Below are positions 1 to 9,370 of a DNA stretch of 64,000 nt, piece by piece. Location of the stretch: contig OX638345.1 of NCBI GenBank assembly GCA_951813535.1, positions 3,836,608 to 3,900,607 on the forward strand, read 5' to 3'. Each line of letters starts with the position of its first letter. The stretch's first letter is position 1. The notes beneath the pieces are model-generated. The model had not been told where the DNA came from. It saw nothing but the letters and a program-made list of their open reading frames with translations, and did not search any database. The position numbers and the translations under genes were made by a program. The DNA comes from an uncultured Dehalococcoidia bacterium. GTDB lineage: Bacteria; Chloroflexota; Dehalococcoidia; Lucifugimonadales; UBA3495.

Positions 1-1
1 G

Positions 2-2041
2 ACCGATCCCGTGAACGTAATAACCAGCAACGCCGTCCTCGCGGACCTCACGCGACAGGTGGGTGGCAATTTGGTGCAGGTGCACGCGCTGGTCTCAGCG
101 GGCGTTGACGTCCACACGTGGCAGAGTACCCCCTCAGACAGTGTGCGCATAGCGGAGGCGGACCTAGTGGTCAGCAACGGGGCGGGCCTCGCCGTCCACA
201 TCGAAGACCTGCTCGACAACAACGCGTCCGCCGACGCCATTCGAGTGGTCGCGTCGGAAGGACTGGAGCCTCTGGAGTTGGTCGAATTGCCCTTCCCTGA
301 AGGCGACGACCACGCCATGGAACACGGGGACGAGCACGGGGCAGAACTCGCCGGCCGCTTGCTTGTCGGCGACGGCGAAACCGGCACCCTGTCCGTGATC
401 GATCTGGAAACCGGCCACGTCCACCAGGACGAGTTCGACCTGGGTTCCCGCGCCGGCCGTATCTACCCCACCAAGAGCGGACGCTTTGTCGTCGCCGTTT
501 CCAGCGACGCCAACGCGGTCAACGTCATCGACGGCGGCATGTACCTCGAAGAGCACGGCGACCACTTCGATATGGTCGAACGGGACGTCAGCCTCCTGGG
601 GATCGACCTCGCGGGCGACCGCCCCGTTCACATGTACGTCGGCGGCGAGTGGGCCACCGTGTACTACGACGGCTCCGGCGACTTTGTCCTCATCAACGAG
701 CACGAACTGGAAGAAGAGGGCTCCTCCTATGTGCCCATCACCATGAACGCAGGAGCCCAGCACGGCGCCGTCATACCCCTGGAAGACGACCTGTTCGCCG
801 TCTCCCTTCAACACCCCAACTATGCCGATAACCCCGAGGAATACCGCCTGCCCATCGGCGCCGAAATCTGGGACCTCGACGGCAACGTCTTCCATAGCGC
901 CCAGGGTTGCCCCGATCTCCACGGCGACGCCGGCAACGGGCACATGGCCGTCTTCGGCTGCACCGGCGGAGTCCTGATGGTCGAAGCCCACGACGGACAT
1001 TACGAGGATGCTTTCATTCCGGCTCCGGCAGGATCACCCGACGACTTCCGCCTCACCTCCGTTTGGGGATACTACGGCCTCGACCACTTCTTCGCCCTGG
1101 GTTCCGCAGTTGGCCTGTACGTCGTGGAGCCCGAAGAAGGCTCAATGGAGCAGTTGATCCCCGCCAGCGACGATCTTCGACCCATCCAGGTGGCGCTGAG
1201 CCACGACGGCGAACTGCTGCTGGTGGTCATGAGCGACGGCGAACTGCGCATGTACGAAGCGCATGACCTGGACCTCCTGGCGTCAACGTCGGACGCGCTG
1301 ACCGGTGAGATCGATCCCGGCTTCTGGGCACGGCCCCACATTGCCACCGCTCCCGATCACATCTTCGTCACCAACTCCGGCGAAGGCGAAGTCATCGCGC
1401 TCGACGCCCACGACCTGGAAGAAGTCGGGCACTGGGAAATTTCCGGCGCCCCCACCAAGATCGCCTTCGTCGGAATCCTGGGCGAGGGTGACCACGATGA
1501 AGAGGGACACGATGACCACGGCCACGGCCACGGCGCCGGTGACCCGCACTTCTGGCAGGATCCGCGCCTGGTGGTCCACTACGTGCAACAGATCACCAAC
1601 GCGCTGATCGAGACGGACCCGGACAACGCGGCAAACTACTTGGACAACTCGGCGGCGTACATTGAGGAACTGGAGGCGCTGGACGCCTACATCGCCGATA
1701 CTTTGTCGTCGATACCCGCGGACCGCCGCGTGATGGTGACCTTCCACGACGCCTTCGGATATTTCGGTGCGCGCTATGACATGGAGGTGCAGGCTTTCGT
1801 CGGCGGCCACGGCGGGGATGTTTCTCCTGACGACATCACCAACGTCCTGGAACTGGTGGTGGACAAGGGCTTGCCCGCCGTCTTTGCGGAGACCCAATTC
1901 TCCGATGATGCCCTCGAACAGGTTGCCCGGGACGCCGGCATCCAAGTCGGCATAGTCCGTTCGTTGCCCGACGACGAATTTCCGGATTACGTCGGCATGA
2001 TGCGGTCCAACGCGGATCAGTTGGCTCAATTTCTGCGGTAA
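2..2041 (+). CDS. Zinc ABC transporter substrate-binding protein (AztC/ZnuA type) with an inserted AztD-like beta-propeller, 5' end outside window
   Basis: This is a cluster A-I metal-binding protein that would hand zinc to an ABC permease outside the membrane. The frame is open to the window edge (codons for T-D-P precede the GTG at position 11), and no signal peptide is present, so the true start lies upstream. Counting from the GTG, the four expected zinc ligands are visible: His35 (DVHTW), His513 (GDPHFWQDP), His579 (VTFHDAFGYF) and Glu627 (FAETQF). ZnuA and AztC normally have a His-rich loop just before the second ligand. Here that loop, about residues 100-505, instead holds roughly 390 residues resembling the zinc chaperone AztD (EEHGDHFDM, GAQHGAVIP, CPDLHGDAGNGH, FGCTGGVLMVE). 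His-rich strings lie on both sides of the insert. AztC and AztD are separate proteins in the known aztABCD operon. A terminator follows directly. Confidence is high for both domains, but the transported metal is inferred. Confidence 0.9.
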   Translation, partial: TDPVNVITSNAVLADLTRQVGGNLVQVHALVSAGVDVHTWQSTPSDSVRIAEADLVVSNGAGLAVHIEDLLDNNASADAIRVVASEGLEPLELVELPFPEGDDHAMEHGDEHGAELAGRLLVGDGETGTLSVIDLETGHVHQDEFDLGSRAGRIYPTKSGRFVVAVSSDANAVNVIDGGMYLEEHGDHFDMVERDVSLLGIDLAGDRPVHMYVGGEWATVYYDGSGDFVLINEHELEEEGSSYVPITMNAGAQHGAVIPLEDDLFAVSLQHPNYADNPEEYRLPIGAEIWDLDGNVFHSAQGCPDLHGDAGNGHMAVFGCTGGVLMVEAHDGHYEDAFIPAPAGSPDDFRLTSVWGYYGLDHFFALGSAVGLYVVEPEEGSMEQLIPASDDLRPIQVALSHDGELLLVVMSDGELRMYEAHDLDLLASTSDALTGEIDPGFWARPHIATAPDHIFVTNSGEGEVIALDAHDLEEVGHWEISGAPTKIAFVGILGEGDHDEEGHDDHGHGHGAGDPHFWQDPRLVVHYVQQITNALIETDPDNAANYLDNSAAYIEELEALDAYIADTLSSIPADRRVMVTFHDAFGYFGARYDMEVQAFVGGHGGDVSPDDITNVLELVVDKGLPAVFAETQFSDDALEQVARDAGIQVGIVRSLPDDEFPDYVGMMRSNADQLAQFLR

Positions 2042-2082
2042 CCCGATCCGGCGACACGCCGTAATCATCCGCTTTGCGAACA

Positions 2083-2109
2083 GGGGACTGTCCACAGTCC
2101 CCGGTTTTT
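2083..2109 (+). terminator. Rho-independent terminator of the zinc-binding protein gene
   Basis: A perfect 9-bp stem (GGGGACTGT, loop CC, ACAGTCCCC) is followed by GG and five T residues, 42 bases after the stop codon. It also separates this gene from the convergent CoA-transferase. Confidence 0.85.
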
Positions 2110-2211
2110 CGTACGCCGCCCCCGGCCAAGGACACCGGCGCCAACTGCTCGTCGTTCCGGATCAGCAGGTGGTTTGGGTCAGTGAAATCTCGGGCGTTTC
2201 ACAATAGTGGA

Positions 2212-3420
2212 TCAGATAACCCTCGCCGCGCGCAGCAGTCCCAGGTCCCGGACCGTGAGGCCAAGCTCACCACACAGAATTTCGACGTTGTGTTCGCCCA
2301 GGCGGGGCGCCGGTCGGGCCGATGCCATGGCGTTCTCTCCGTCGATAAAGAATCCCGAACCCGGGTATTTCAACAGGCCGGCGCTGGCATGGTCCATCTC
2401 GACGAAGAACCCTCTCTCTTCCAGGTGCGGCGATTCCACCACCTGCTGCGGCGTCTGAACCAGCCCTACGACCAGGCCCCGGGCCATGGTCTCTCGCATC
2501 AGGTCCAGATTGGTCCACTGGGCCAGCTTGGGGGCCACCAGTCCATGTAGTTCCTCCCAGTGTTCCATCCGGCCGCCGCGGGACGCGAACTTGGAGTCCA
2601 GCAGCCCCGGTTCCTCCAGAAACTCGGCCCACGCCTGCATGGGACGGCCGCCGGTGCCAGCCGTGGTGAGAGTCACTTCCCCATCCAGGGTGGGCAGGTG
2701 CATCCCGTCCATCACGTTGCCGTCACTGCCGCCGCGGTGGGGGTTGCGTCCAGTGTAGGTGTAGGGGTGAATCAGCCCGGACGGAGTGCTGACGGCGGCC
2801 TCCATGGTCGAGACATCGATGTGGGTGCCTTTTCCTGACTGCTCCCGCCGCAGCAGCGCCGCCATTACCGCCACCGCCCCGTTGCGGGCAGCGGTAATCT
2901 CCATCTGCTCCAGGGCCGTGCCCATGGGCGGTTGGCTGGCCGAGCCTGTTACCGCGTAAAGGTAGCCCCCCATGGCTTGGGCCACCAGATCATCGCCCTG
3001 GTAGCTGGCATAGGGCCCGTCCTGACCAAAATAGGTGATGGAAACCAGGATCAGGCCGGGGTTGGATTGGGACAGCTGTTCATAGCCCAGGCCCAATTCC
3101 GCCAGCCTCCCCGGTGGGTAGCTCTCAAGAATGATATCCGCAGTGGCGGCCAATCGCTCGAAAAGCTCCCGACCTTCTGCCTGCTCCACGTCCAGCGTGA
3201 TGCCTCGCTTGTTGGTATTGAAGGCAAGGTAGGAGGTACCCCGGTCGGGATGGGGAACCTCGTCGATAAAGGGCGGCTCGTGGCGGGCCTGGTCGCCCCA
3301 GCCGGGCGGCTCAACCTTGATGGTGTCCGCGGCCTGGTCGGCCAGCAGCTTGGCGCAAAAAGCGCCCGAGGGCCGGTGGGTCAGTTCCAGTACGCGCAAT
3401 TCTGAAAGTATTCCGGGCAT
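2212..3420 (-). CDS. Type III CoA-transferase (CaiB/BaiF family), catalytic Asp replaced by Glu
   Basis: This 402-residue protein has the usual length and fold signals of CaiB/BaiF/formyl-CoA transferases, which move CoA between carboxylic acids. Visible family blocks are the N-terminal LRVLELTHRPSGAFCAKLLAD, shortened here to its key residues, then NTNKRGITLD, the mid-domain ITYFGQDGPY and the linker LLRREQSGKGTHIDVS. Family members have an Asp nucleophile 18 residues before the REQSG-type turn. At that place this protein has Glu174 (QMEITAARNG), whereas the neighbouring paralogue keeps Asp178. A GGAGAG ribosome site precedes the ATG. The gene runs in tandem behind the second CoA-transferase (78-bp gap), so the two are probably one operon. 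The substrate is unknown. The Glu may lower or change the activity. Confidence 0.88.
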   Translation of the reverse strand: MPGILSELRVLELTHRPSGAFCAKLLADQAADTIKVEPPGWGDQARHEPPFIDEVPHPDRGTSYLAFNTNKRGITLDVEQAEGRELFERLAATADIILESYPPGRLAELGLGYEQLSQSNPGLILVSITYFGQDGPYASYQGDDLVAQAMGGYLYAVTGSASQPPMGTALEQMEITAARNGAVAVMAALLRREQSGKGTHIDVSTMEAAVSTPSGLIHPYTYTGRNPHRGGSDGNVMDGMHLPTLDGEVTLTTAGTGGRPMQAWAEFLEEPGLLDSKFASRGGRMEHWEELHGLVAPKLAQWTNLDLMRETMARGLVVGLVQTPQQVVESPHLEERGFFVEMDHASAGLLKYPGSGFFIDGENAMASARPAPRLGEHNVEILCGELGLTVRDLGLLRAARVI

Positions 3421-3498
3421 GGTCTCTCCACAAATTGCTTATCCACGAACGCTAATATCGCTGATCTTCGCGATTGTTCGTGTGCCCTGGCGCGGGAA

Positions 3499-4758
3499 TT
3501 ACGGTCTCGGTTCGTCGGGCCGGGGCGCGCCAAAAACCACGCCTTCGGATTCCAGTTCCCCTATTTCCGCCGGCGACAACCCGGCCAGGTCTGCCAATAT
3601 CGCCGCGTTGTCCTGTCCCAATCCCGCGACCTTCGCAATTGACATGGGATTACCGGGATCTCTGAAGGGGCGCCCGGCGAAAAGACGGGACCCAACGGCG
3701 GGGGCCTGGGGGTTGGAGAACTCCCACATATAGCCCCGTTCCCGCAGATGAGAGTCGTCTACCAGGTCCTGGGCGGTCATCGCCGAGCCGGCCGCGATGC
3801 CCAGTTCCTGCAACCTCCCCGCCAGCTCCAGGTCGTCGTGCTGGGAGGTCCAGTTGCCGATCAACTCGTCCAGTTCATGGCGGTTGTGCCAGCGGGCCAA
3901 AACGGTGCCGAATTTGGCTCCCTCGGCCCACTGAGGCCTACCCATTGCCCCCTTCAGCGATTCCCATTCCGTGTCGGACGACACGACAATAACTATCCAA
4001 CGGTCGTCGCCCCTGGCCGGATACACATTGTGCGGCGCCTTCCACCAGTGTGCGCAGCCCAAGCGATCGCGGGTGATGCCCCGCTGCGCCTCCAGGATGG
4101 CCGGTCCCACTGACGAAACACCGGTCTCCAGCATGGTAAGGTCAACCCGCATGCCCTTGCCCGTCTTGTTGCGCTGGTACAGGGCCAGCAGCAGGGCGTA
4201 GGCCACGTTGTTGCCTACGGAATGATCCATGTAATTGGGGCTGGCCCGCATGGAAGGGCCGCCCTCGTAGCCGGTCAGGTAGGACAAACCACAGGCGGCA
4301 TCGACGGTGCGGGCCCGGGAGCCGGCCCGCCGCCAGGGTCCGGTGTACCCGTAAGCGGTGCCGCTGAGGGTAATGATGCGGGGGTTGATCGCGGAGAGGC
4401 TGTCGTGGTCGAACCCGAACCGCTGCATGGTGCCGGGACGGAAGTTGTCGGTCACGATGTCAGCCTTCTCCACCAGCTTGAGAAAGACTTCCTTGCCTCG
4501 CGGGTTAGTCACGTCCATGCACAGGCTGCGCTTGTTGCGGGTGCCGTAATAGACCAGGTTGCCGGCTTCGTTCCACCACTCTTCACCCGGAGTTCCTGCC
4601 GGAAAGGGGCCGGATTTGCGGTCCTGCAGGTGGTCGGGGCTTTCGACGCGTATGACATCGGCGCCCAGATCCGCGAGGAATCCCGTCCCCCACGGTAGCG
4701 CATGCACCTGCTCCAGGGTGAGGACCCTGACCCCGTCGAGAATTCCCTTCTCCGCCAT
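3499..4758 (-). CDS. Type III CoA-transferase (CaiB/BaiF family)
   Basis: This 419-residue protein is a second family III CoA-transferase and the first gene of the minus-strand pair. It shows the N-terminal RVLTLEQVHALPWGTGFLAD block, the NKRSLCMDV strand, the TDNFRPGTMQRFG helix and the ALYQRNKTGKGMRVD turn. Asp178 (NYMDHSVGNN) sits exactly where the catalytic aspartate of the family is expected. A GGAGG lies upstream of the ATG. Together with the downstream paralogue it could form a heteromeric enzyme or two enzymes of one degradation pathway, as CaiB-type genes are often paired in such genomes. Which acid it activates cannot be read from the sequence. Confidence 0.9.
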   Translation of the reverse strand: MAEKGILDGVRVLTLEQVHALPWGTGFLADLGADVIRVESPDHLQDRKSGPFPAGTPGEEWWNEAGNLVYYGTRNKRSLCMDVTNPRGKEVFLKLVEKADIVTDNFRPGTMQRFGFDHDSLSAINPRIITLSGTAYGYTGPWRRAGSRARTVDAACGLSYLTGYEGGPSMRASPNYMDHSVGNNVAYALLLALYQRNKTGKGMRVDLTMLETGVSSVGPAILEAQRGITRDRLGCAHWWKAPHNVYPARGDDRWIVIVVSSDTEWESLKGAMGRPQWAEGAKFGTVLARWHNRHELDELIGNWTSQHDDLELAGRLQELGIAAGSAMTAQDLVDDSHLRERGYMWEFSNPQAPAVGSRLFAGRPFRDPGNPMSIAKVAGLGQDNAAILADLAGLSPAEIGELESEGVVFGAPRPDEPRP

Positions 4759-5078
4759 TGCCCCTGGACCTCCATTTGCCGCTGCCGCGCCGAAGCGTTT
4801 GAGAGGCCCAATGATAGTCCAGACCAGAGACCAAGTCCACTTGGTCCGTCTCCCCCAACCAAAAAATTCGTAGTGTCATGCCATTTGTCGATAACCTGCA
4901 CATCAAGCGTGTAGTCGGTATCTGATCAGAGTTAGTGAGGTGAATTGGTCGAGACTGGATTGGCGATGGCTGGCGCTGCGGCCGCTGGCAATATCATATA
5001 ACTGGGAAGGGCAAAGGGAAGCCGGCCCAGCCCGGGAAACCACGCCAGGCACATCCTCACGGCTTTGCCCGTGCCCGC
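4759..5078. other. Intergenic region with no recognised gene
   Basis: This stretch lies between the divergent CoA-transferase operon and the IS66 remnant. It should carry the promoter of the CoA-transferase pair near its left end. No convincing promoter boxes, hairpin or short gene could be named. Confidence 0.5.
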
Positions 5079-5600
5079 ATGACGCTCACCCAGCAGGTGG
5101 AACACACGGTGAAAGAGTGTACAGACTGCGGAACCCAGTGGTCCGGCGGTTGGTTTCAGCGCACTCGGGAGGTCATTGACCTCCCCCAGGTTCCGGTGCT
5201 GGCAACCGAGCACGTCCATATCGCCCGTACCTGTCCTCAGCGCCGGCGTGACAAGGGGGTGTGCCGCTGGGCCAGCCGCGGCTGGGGGTCAACGTAGTGA
5301 GCCTGATTGCGGCGTTGCGGGAAGAGGCCATCCTACCGTTGCCGTACACGAGAGCCATGCCGGTATGGCGGTGGCCGAGGGACGAGCATATCCCAGTGGC
5401 GACGGTTCGGTAGCTGAGCGGGGGTCGCATGCGCAAGTGTCCGATCGGTGCGCGGACGAGGCCGGAATGTCCGACCTCCTCATCACCGCGATGGTCAGCT
5501 ACCCATGTTGTCAACGCGTCAGCCATCCGGCGGTGATGCCACCTGGCCACTGTTGGTGATCAGCACATCACGCTTCTTCATTCGCTCAACCTTCGGCTCC
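5079..5600 (+). pseudogene. Degraded IS66-family transposase (zinc-finger region and part of the DDE domain)
   Basis: The first frame encodes a fragment with C-T-D-C-G-T-Q-W-S-G-G-W and REVIDLPQVPV-TEHV, the zinc-binding region of IS66 TnpC transposases. After about 5250 the match continues in another frame as LGQPRLGVNVVSLIAALREE, which is the segment that normally follows. A further frame change near 5440 gives ADEAG, corresponding to the HADETG catalytic Asp block. At least two frameshifts and several stops show it is dead. The N-terminal third, the TnpA/TnpB genes and the rest of the catalytic domain are missing. Family assignment is good; the exact ends are uncertain. Confidence 0.75.
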
Positions 5601-5914
5601 GGTCGCTCCTCGGAATTACCCTGTACTCCGGGAACTGATGTTTCCTGCGTTCACTCAATCAAATGCCGGCGGTGACATGCCGACGGAAACTGGTCCAGGG
5701 CCGATGCCAGGATCTGGGACAAGATCAGGACTGGCCGGACCAACCTGGTAAGTGGTACAACCGCTGAGGACAGATCGCAAGCAGCTGTGGTGGAAGTGCA
5801 ACTGATAGGACGCGAGTGCCTGGTCAGGGATAGTTGCGCCTTATCAACGTTTCTCATCCTGCGCATGCCCTCCGTACATGTTTGCATCAGACACTTGGGC
5901 GAGGTCAACAAAAG
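5601..5914. other. Intergenic region upstream of the aldo/keto reductase
   Basis: This may contain more decayed IS66 sequence, but no motif could be recognised. It must hold the promoter of the reductase gene. A GAGGTCAAC stretch just before position 5915 may serve as its ribosome site. Confidence 0.45.
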
Positions 5915-6727
5915 ATGGAATACCGCAAACTTGGCAACCTGGACGTTTCAGTCATCGGCCTGGGAACCCTGCGAACTTTCGATGTAACCGACCACGATGA
6001 GGTCGCCGTCCGCAGACAAATCGTGGACAACTGCCTGGACAGCGACGTCAACCTGATCGACACCGCCGCCTGGTACGGCCACGCGGAGCAGGTCGTGGGC
6101 GAGATCACCGAGGATCGCCGGGACCGATTCTATATTGCCACCAAGGTGCGCACCGAGGGGAAGGAGGCCGGCGAAGCCCAAATTGCCCGTTCCTTCGAAT
6201 TGCTGCAGACCGACTACATTGACCTCTTCCAAGTCCATAACATGATCGACTGGCAGACTCACCTCCCAACCCTGGAGCGACTTAAAGGCGAAGGCAAAAT
6301 TGGCATGCTGGGCGTGTCGGCCATGGTGCCCGAAGCCTATCCCACCATCATGGACCTGATGCGCCAGGGTCGAGTGGACGCCGTCCAGATTCCCTATAAC
6401 GTGCTGAACCGCAACGTTGAGGACGCACTGCTGCCCCTGGCCGAGGAACTGGGCACCGGCATCCTGGTGATGGAGCCATTGCAGAAGGGCCGCTACGTCC
6501 TGGACCTGAAGCAACAGCCGGACCTCACGCCACTGCGGGACTACGGCATCAACACCTGGGCCCAGGCCCTGCTGGCATGGGTCATTTCTGACCACCGTGT
6601 GAGCTCGGCCATACCCACGACCTCCCGTCCAGAGCGCATACGGGAAAACGCCCAGTCCGCCGAGGCAGCCGGGTTGCCCCAGCCGTTCCGGGACTACATC
6701 CGTTCCGAGGCGGAGCGGTGCTTGTGA
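5915..6727 (+). CDS. Aldo/keto reductase
   Basis: This predicted 270-residue NADPH-dependent oxidoreductase of the AKR fold would act in the cytoplasm. The ATG at 5915 is preferred over an in-frame ATG 81 bases upstream, because homology to the family begins with MEYRKLGNLDVSVIGLGT. The catalytic tetrad is complete: Asp49 and Tyr54 (LIDTAAWYGHAE), Lys77 (IATKV) and His108 (QVHNM). The typical IPYNVLNR strand and the C-terminal AIPTTSRPERIRENA NADP-binding block are present. It stands alone between an IS66 remnant and a long non-coding stretch. The substrate is not predictable. Confidence 0.93.
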   Translation: MEYRKLGNLDVSVIGLGTLRTFDVTDHDEVAVRRQIVDNCLDSDVNLIDTAAWYGHAEQVVGEITEDRRDRFYIATKVRTEGKEAGEAQIARSFELLQTDYIDLFQVHNMIDWQTHLPTLERLKGEGKIGMLGVSAMVPEAYPTIMDLMRQGRVDAVQIPYNVLNRNVEDALLPLAEELGTGILVMEPLQKGRYVLDLKQQPDLTPLRDYGINTWAQALLAWVISDHRVSSAIPTTSRPERIRENAQSAEAAGLPQPFRDYIRSEAERCL

Positions 6728-7519
6728 AGGCCAACCCGCAGACCGGATCAACGGGCGCCGCCGGTCCCTGACCTCCTTTCGCCGCGTTGTCCGGAGATAT
6801 TTCGGAGGGGCGAGCAGAAGCAATGAACTCCAACGTCGTTTTCCGGTGGAAGGCACAAGGATGATGACGCATTTCCCCCGTGAACTCGATCGCCGGCCAG
6901 GCGCGACCGGGGATAGACCAAATCTCCCTGCCGGTCCGCCGGCAAAAATCGCGCGCGCCGTCTCGTTGCCTTTTCACGTCGGGCGCGAAGAATCCAACCA
7001 AAACACGGGCCGCGACGCATTTTACCGCTGCGGATGACTTCTCAGCCGCCAAGCCCGAATCTGGTGCGAGAGGGTGTTTTCGTGCCCCCAATGGCGATTT
7101 CTCAGCGGTGTCAGACCGGCGTTTGGGGCCGTGTACAACGATCTGGGGCGTCGTGTCGTTCATCGTCGCGGACTCACCGGGATCCCGGTCGAAGCAAGCG
7201 GAGCACCCGTGGCCTGTCCTGCGCTGTCTGGCTATCAAGGTACAGTCGACGCCGTTGCACTTGGCACGCCACCCCGTCTCCATCTTTGGCTCGTCGACGG
7301 CGCCATCGGATCGTCTGGGGTTGTTCATCGGCGTCTTGAGGCGGTCGGGATCGAGGCAAGCGTCGAACAACAAGCCGAACGGGCTCATGGCTCGGCGGCA
7401 CTGCCTCATTGGATTCAATCCACCAAAGGTTCCTGCTCAAATCACATTGTGAAACACTTTTGCTTGTGCCAAAGCCCCATCATGATTTGGATATCTAAAA
7501 AAATCGGAGAGGTGATCGG
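6728..7519. other. Long intergenic region without a supported gene
   Basis: Nearly 800 bases separate the reductase from the SnoaL-like gene. Long open frames exist on both strands and overlap each other, but none shows family motifs or a good ribosome site. The last 80 bases are more AT-rich and end in GGAGAGGTGATCGG, the ribosome site of the next gene. An old, unrecognised mobile remnant is possible. Confidence 0.5.
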
Positions 7520-8056
7520 ATGTCAACGGATCAAACGGCTGACTTGGTAGCGGAGGTAGAGGAGTTGCGGGACAGGGTTCGTCGCCTGGAAGACGTAGTG
7601 GAGGACCTGCGGGACAGTGTTCGCCATCTGGGGGATATTGAGGCGCTGCGCAACCTCAAGGCAGAATACGCCGCCGCTTGTGACGACAACTACGACCCGG
7701 ACCGGCTGGCCGCATTGTTTGTAGAGGACGCCACTTGGGAAAGTCAGGGGTTGGGGAGATACGAGGGGAGGGAGGCGATACGCGAGTTCTTTCGCGGAAT
7801 TTCCGGCCACTTCGTCTTTGCCTTGCATTACGGGTTGAACCCGCAGATCGAAGTTGCCGGCGATACGGCGCGCGCTCGGTGGTACCTGTTCATGCCGTGC
7901 ACCGTGGGAGATACGGGCAAGGCGATGTGGCGGGCCGGTCTCGACGAAGAGGAATACGTGCGGGTCCAAGGCAGGTGGATGTACAAGAGCAAGAAGTCGG
8001 CCCCCTTCTTCCACACCACCTTCGAGGAGGGTTGGGCAAAGCGGCAATTCATCTAG
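7520..8056 (+). CDS. SnoaL-like (NTF2-fold) protein with N-terminal coiled coil
   Basis: This protein of 178 residues starts at an ATG with a good GGAGAGG ribosome site. Residues 1-40 form a heptad-like coil (EVEELRDRVRRLEDVVEDL). The remainder matches the SnoaL_4/NTF2-like fold: LRNLKAEYAAACDDNYDPD, LFVEDATWES, YEGREAIREFFRG, and the later strands LHYGLNPQIEVAGDTARARW and FFHTTFEEGW. Members include polyketide cyclases, dehydratases and small-ligand binding proteins, and related domains accompany degradation enzymes. The coil suggests oligomerisation. No partner gene is adjacent, so the specific reaction is unknown. Confidence 0.85.
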   Translation: MSTDQTADLVAEVEELRDRVRRLEDVVEDLRDSVRHLGDIEALRNLKAEYAAACDDNYDPDRLAALFVEDATWESQGLGRYEGREAIREFFRGISGHFVFALHYGLNPQIEVAGDTARARWYLFMPCTVGDTGKAMWRAGLDEEEYVRVQGRWMYKSKKSAPFFHTTFEEGWAKRQFI

Positions 8057-8082
8057 CCTGGACTCTCCGCTAACTGGGTTTT

Positions 8083-9351
8083 TCAGGCCGCTGCCGGTGC
8101 GTTGAGGGGCGCGTCCGTAGGATGGTCCTCAGCATTGGGGAGAGGCGCCAACTGATAGCCCAGTTGCGCGGCTCGGCGTTTAGCTGCGCGTAGCGCACGC
8201 TGCTGGTACTGGCGCTCGCAGTATTCAGCGCCGGCAGCCACGTACTCCTGCCCGAAGCGCAGCATGGAATAGATGAGTCTGGCCAGTTTGTGGGCCGTAG
8301 CCGTGATGGCCTTGGGCACTCCCGGTTGGGCCTTCTTCCGCCGCAGGAAAGCGCCCCGGGCGCTGTCGGAGCGGTGCAGCGCGTTGGCCGCCAGCCGTAG
8401 TGCCGCCGCGGCACGGTTGGCATTGGGCCTGGTCTTTGAGCTCATGACCCGGCCGCCGGTGATGCGGTGGTCGGGGCTGAAGCCCAGCCAGGAGGCGAAG
8501 TGCTTGGCGCTGGGCCATTTGGTCAGGTCGGCGCCAATCTCGCTGATCACCTTCAGGGCGGTGAAGCCGTCAACGCCGCCGATGCGGGTCAGGTCCACTC
8601 CGGTCATCCGGTACAGGCGTGTCCTGACGTCGCAGCGTGGCGCGTTGCCCTGACTATGCCACCGGCCGTTGTTGGCTGGAGACCCGCCGCCGCTACGGTC
8701 CTCGAACCGCTCCATCGGGGCTTCGATCTCCCGATCACATTCGCCAATCTGGTCGTGGTAGAACCGGTACCGTTCCAGGGCTTGGGTCAGCGCCTGCTGC
8801 ATGTGCTGGATGTGATGAGAAGCGTACTGCACCGGCATGGCCCGCTGGCGAAGGTAGCTGCGCCGGCGTCGGATGTCTGCCTCGGGGCGGAAGGCTCCAG
8901 ACCACAAGCCGCAGGTGTGCAGTTGCTGCAGCCACTGACAGTCCAGCACGTCGGTCTTGCGACCGGACACGTTCTTGATGCGCCGAGGGTCGACCAGCAT
9001 CACCTCAAACCCGCGCTCTTCCAGCACTCCGAACAATGGTATCCAGTACACGCCGGTGGACTCCATACGCGCCGGTGGACTCCATGACCGCCGTCGCCAC
9101 ACCGCACTCCTCCAGCCAGTCGGCCAGGCGGTGTCATTTGCCGTCATCTTACCCCTCCAGCATCGCAGCGCAGGCGTGTCTCCGGAGGGAGCCACGGACT
9201 GCAGCCATTCTCCCCAACGGGATCGCGCCCGTGGGGGCCTCACCAATGATGCCGCCGTAGGACTCCCGGACCATGCTTTGCGCCGGGCAACAAGCGCCAG
9301 TGTCATCTCCGTCCTGGCCCGGACGACGCGCCTCGCCAACAGCCTGCACAT
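8083..9351 (-). pseudogene. IS110-family transposase, inactivated by a 19-bp tandem duplication at the catalytic Glu motif
   Basis: The C-terminal three quarters are intact. They include MESTGVYWIPLFGVLEERG, the VDPRRIKNVSGRKTDVLDCQW aspartate region (named by key residues D, D), and the transposase-20 region with GVDGFTALKVISEIG, FASWLGFSPD and the KARP-like SKTRPNANRAAAALRLAANA. The first 60 or so residues are in the wrong frame. The correct N-terminal frame (LADWLEECGVATAVMESTG) is split from the rest by a 19-bp duplication covering ATGGAGTCCACCGGCG, so the MESTG motif occurs twice and the frame is lost. IS110 elements have no inverted repeats, so the exact ends cannot be set. Confidence 0.85.
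9048..9085 (-). repeat. 19-bp tandem duplication inside the IS110 transposase
   Basis: Two adjacent units (9048-9066 and 9067-9085) differ at one base, and each contains GCCGGTGGACTCCAT. On the minus strand each encodes the MESTG catalytic motif. Because 19 is not a multiple of three, the duplication shifts the frame. Confidence 0.95.
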
Positions 9352-9370
9352 GCGTCCTCCACCTCGTCAG

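Noticed and set aside
164-1000. A 278-codon open frame on the minus strand inside the zinc-binding protein gene
   Set aside because: It is antisense to a well-supported gene, has no motif, and is rich in the residues expected from a GC-rich shadow frame.
6880-7452. Plus-strand frame of 190 codons in the long gap before the SnoaL-like gene
   Set aside because: It has no ribosome site or recognisable motif, and two other frames over the same bases look equally open.
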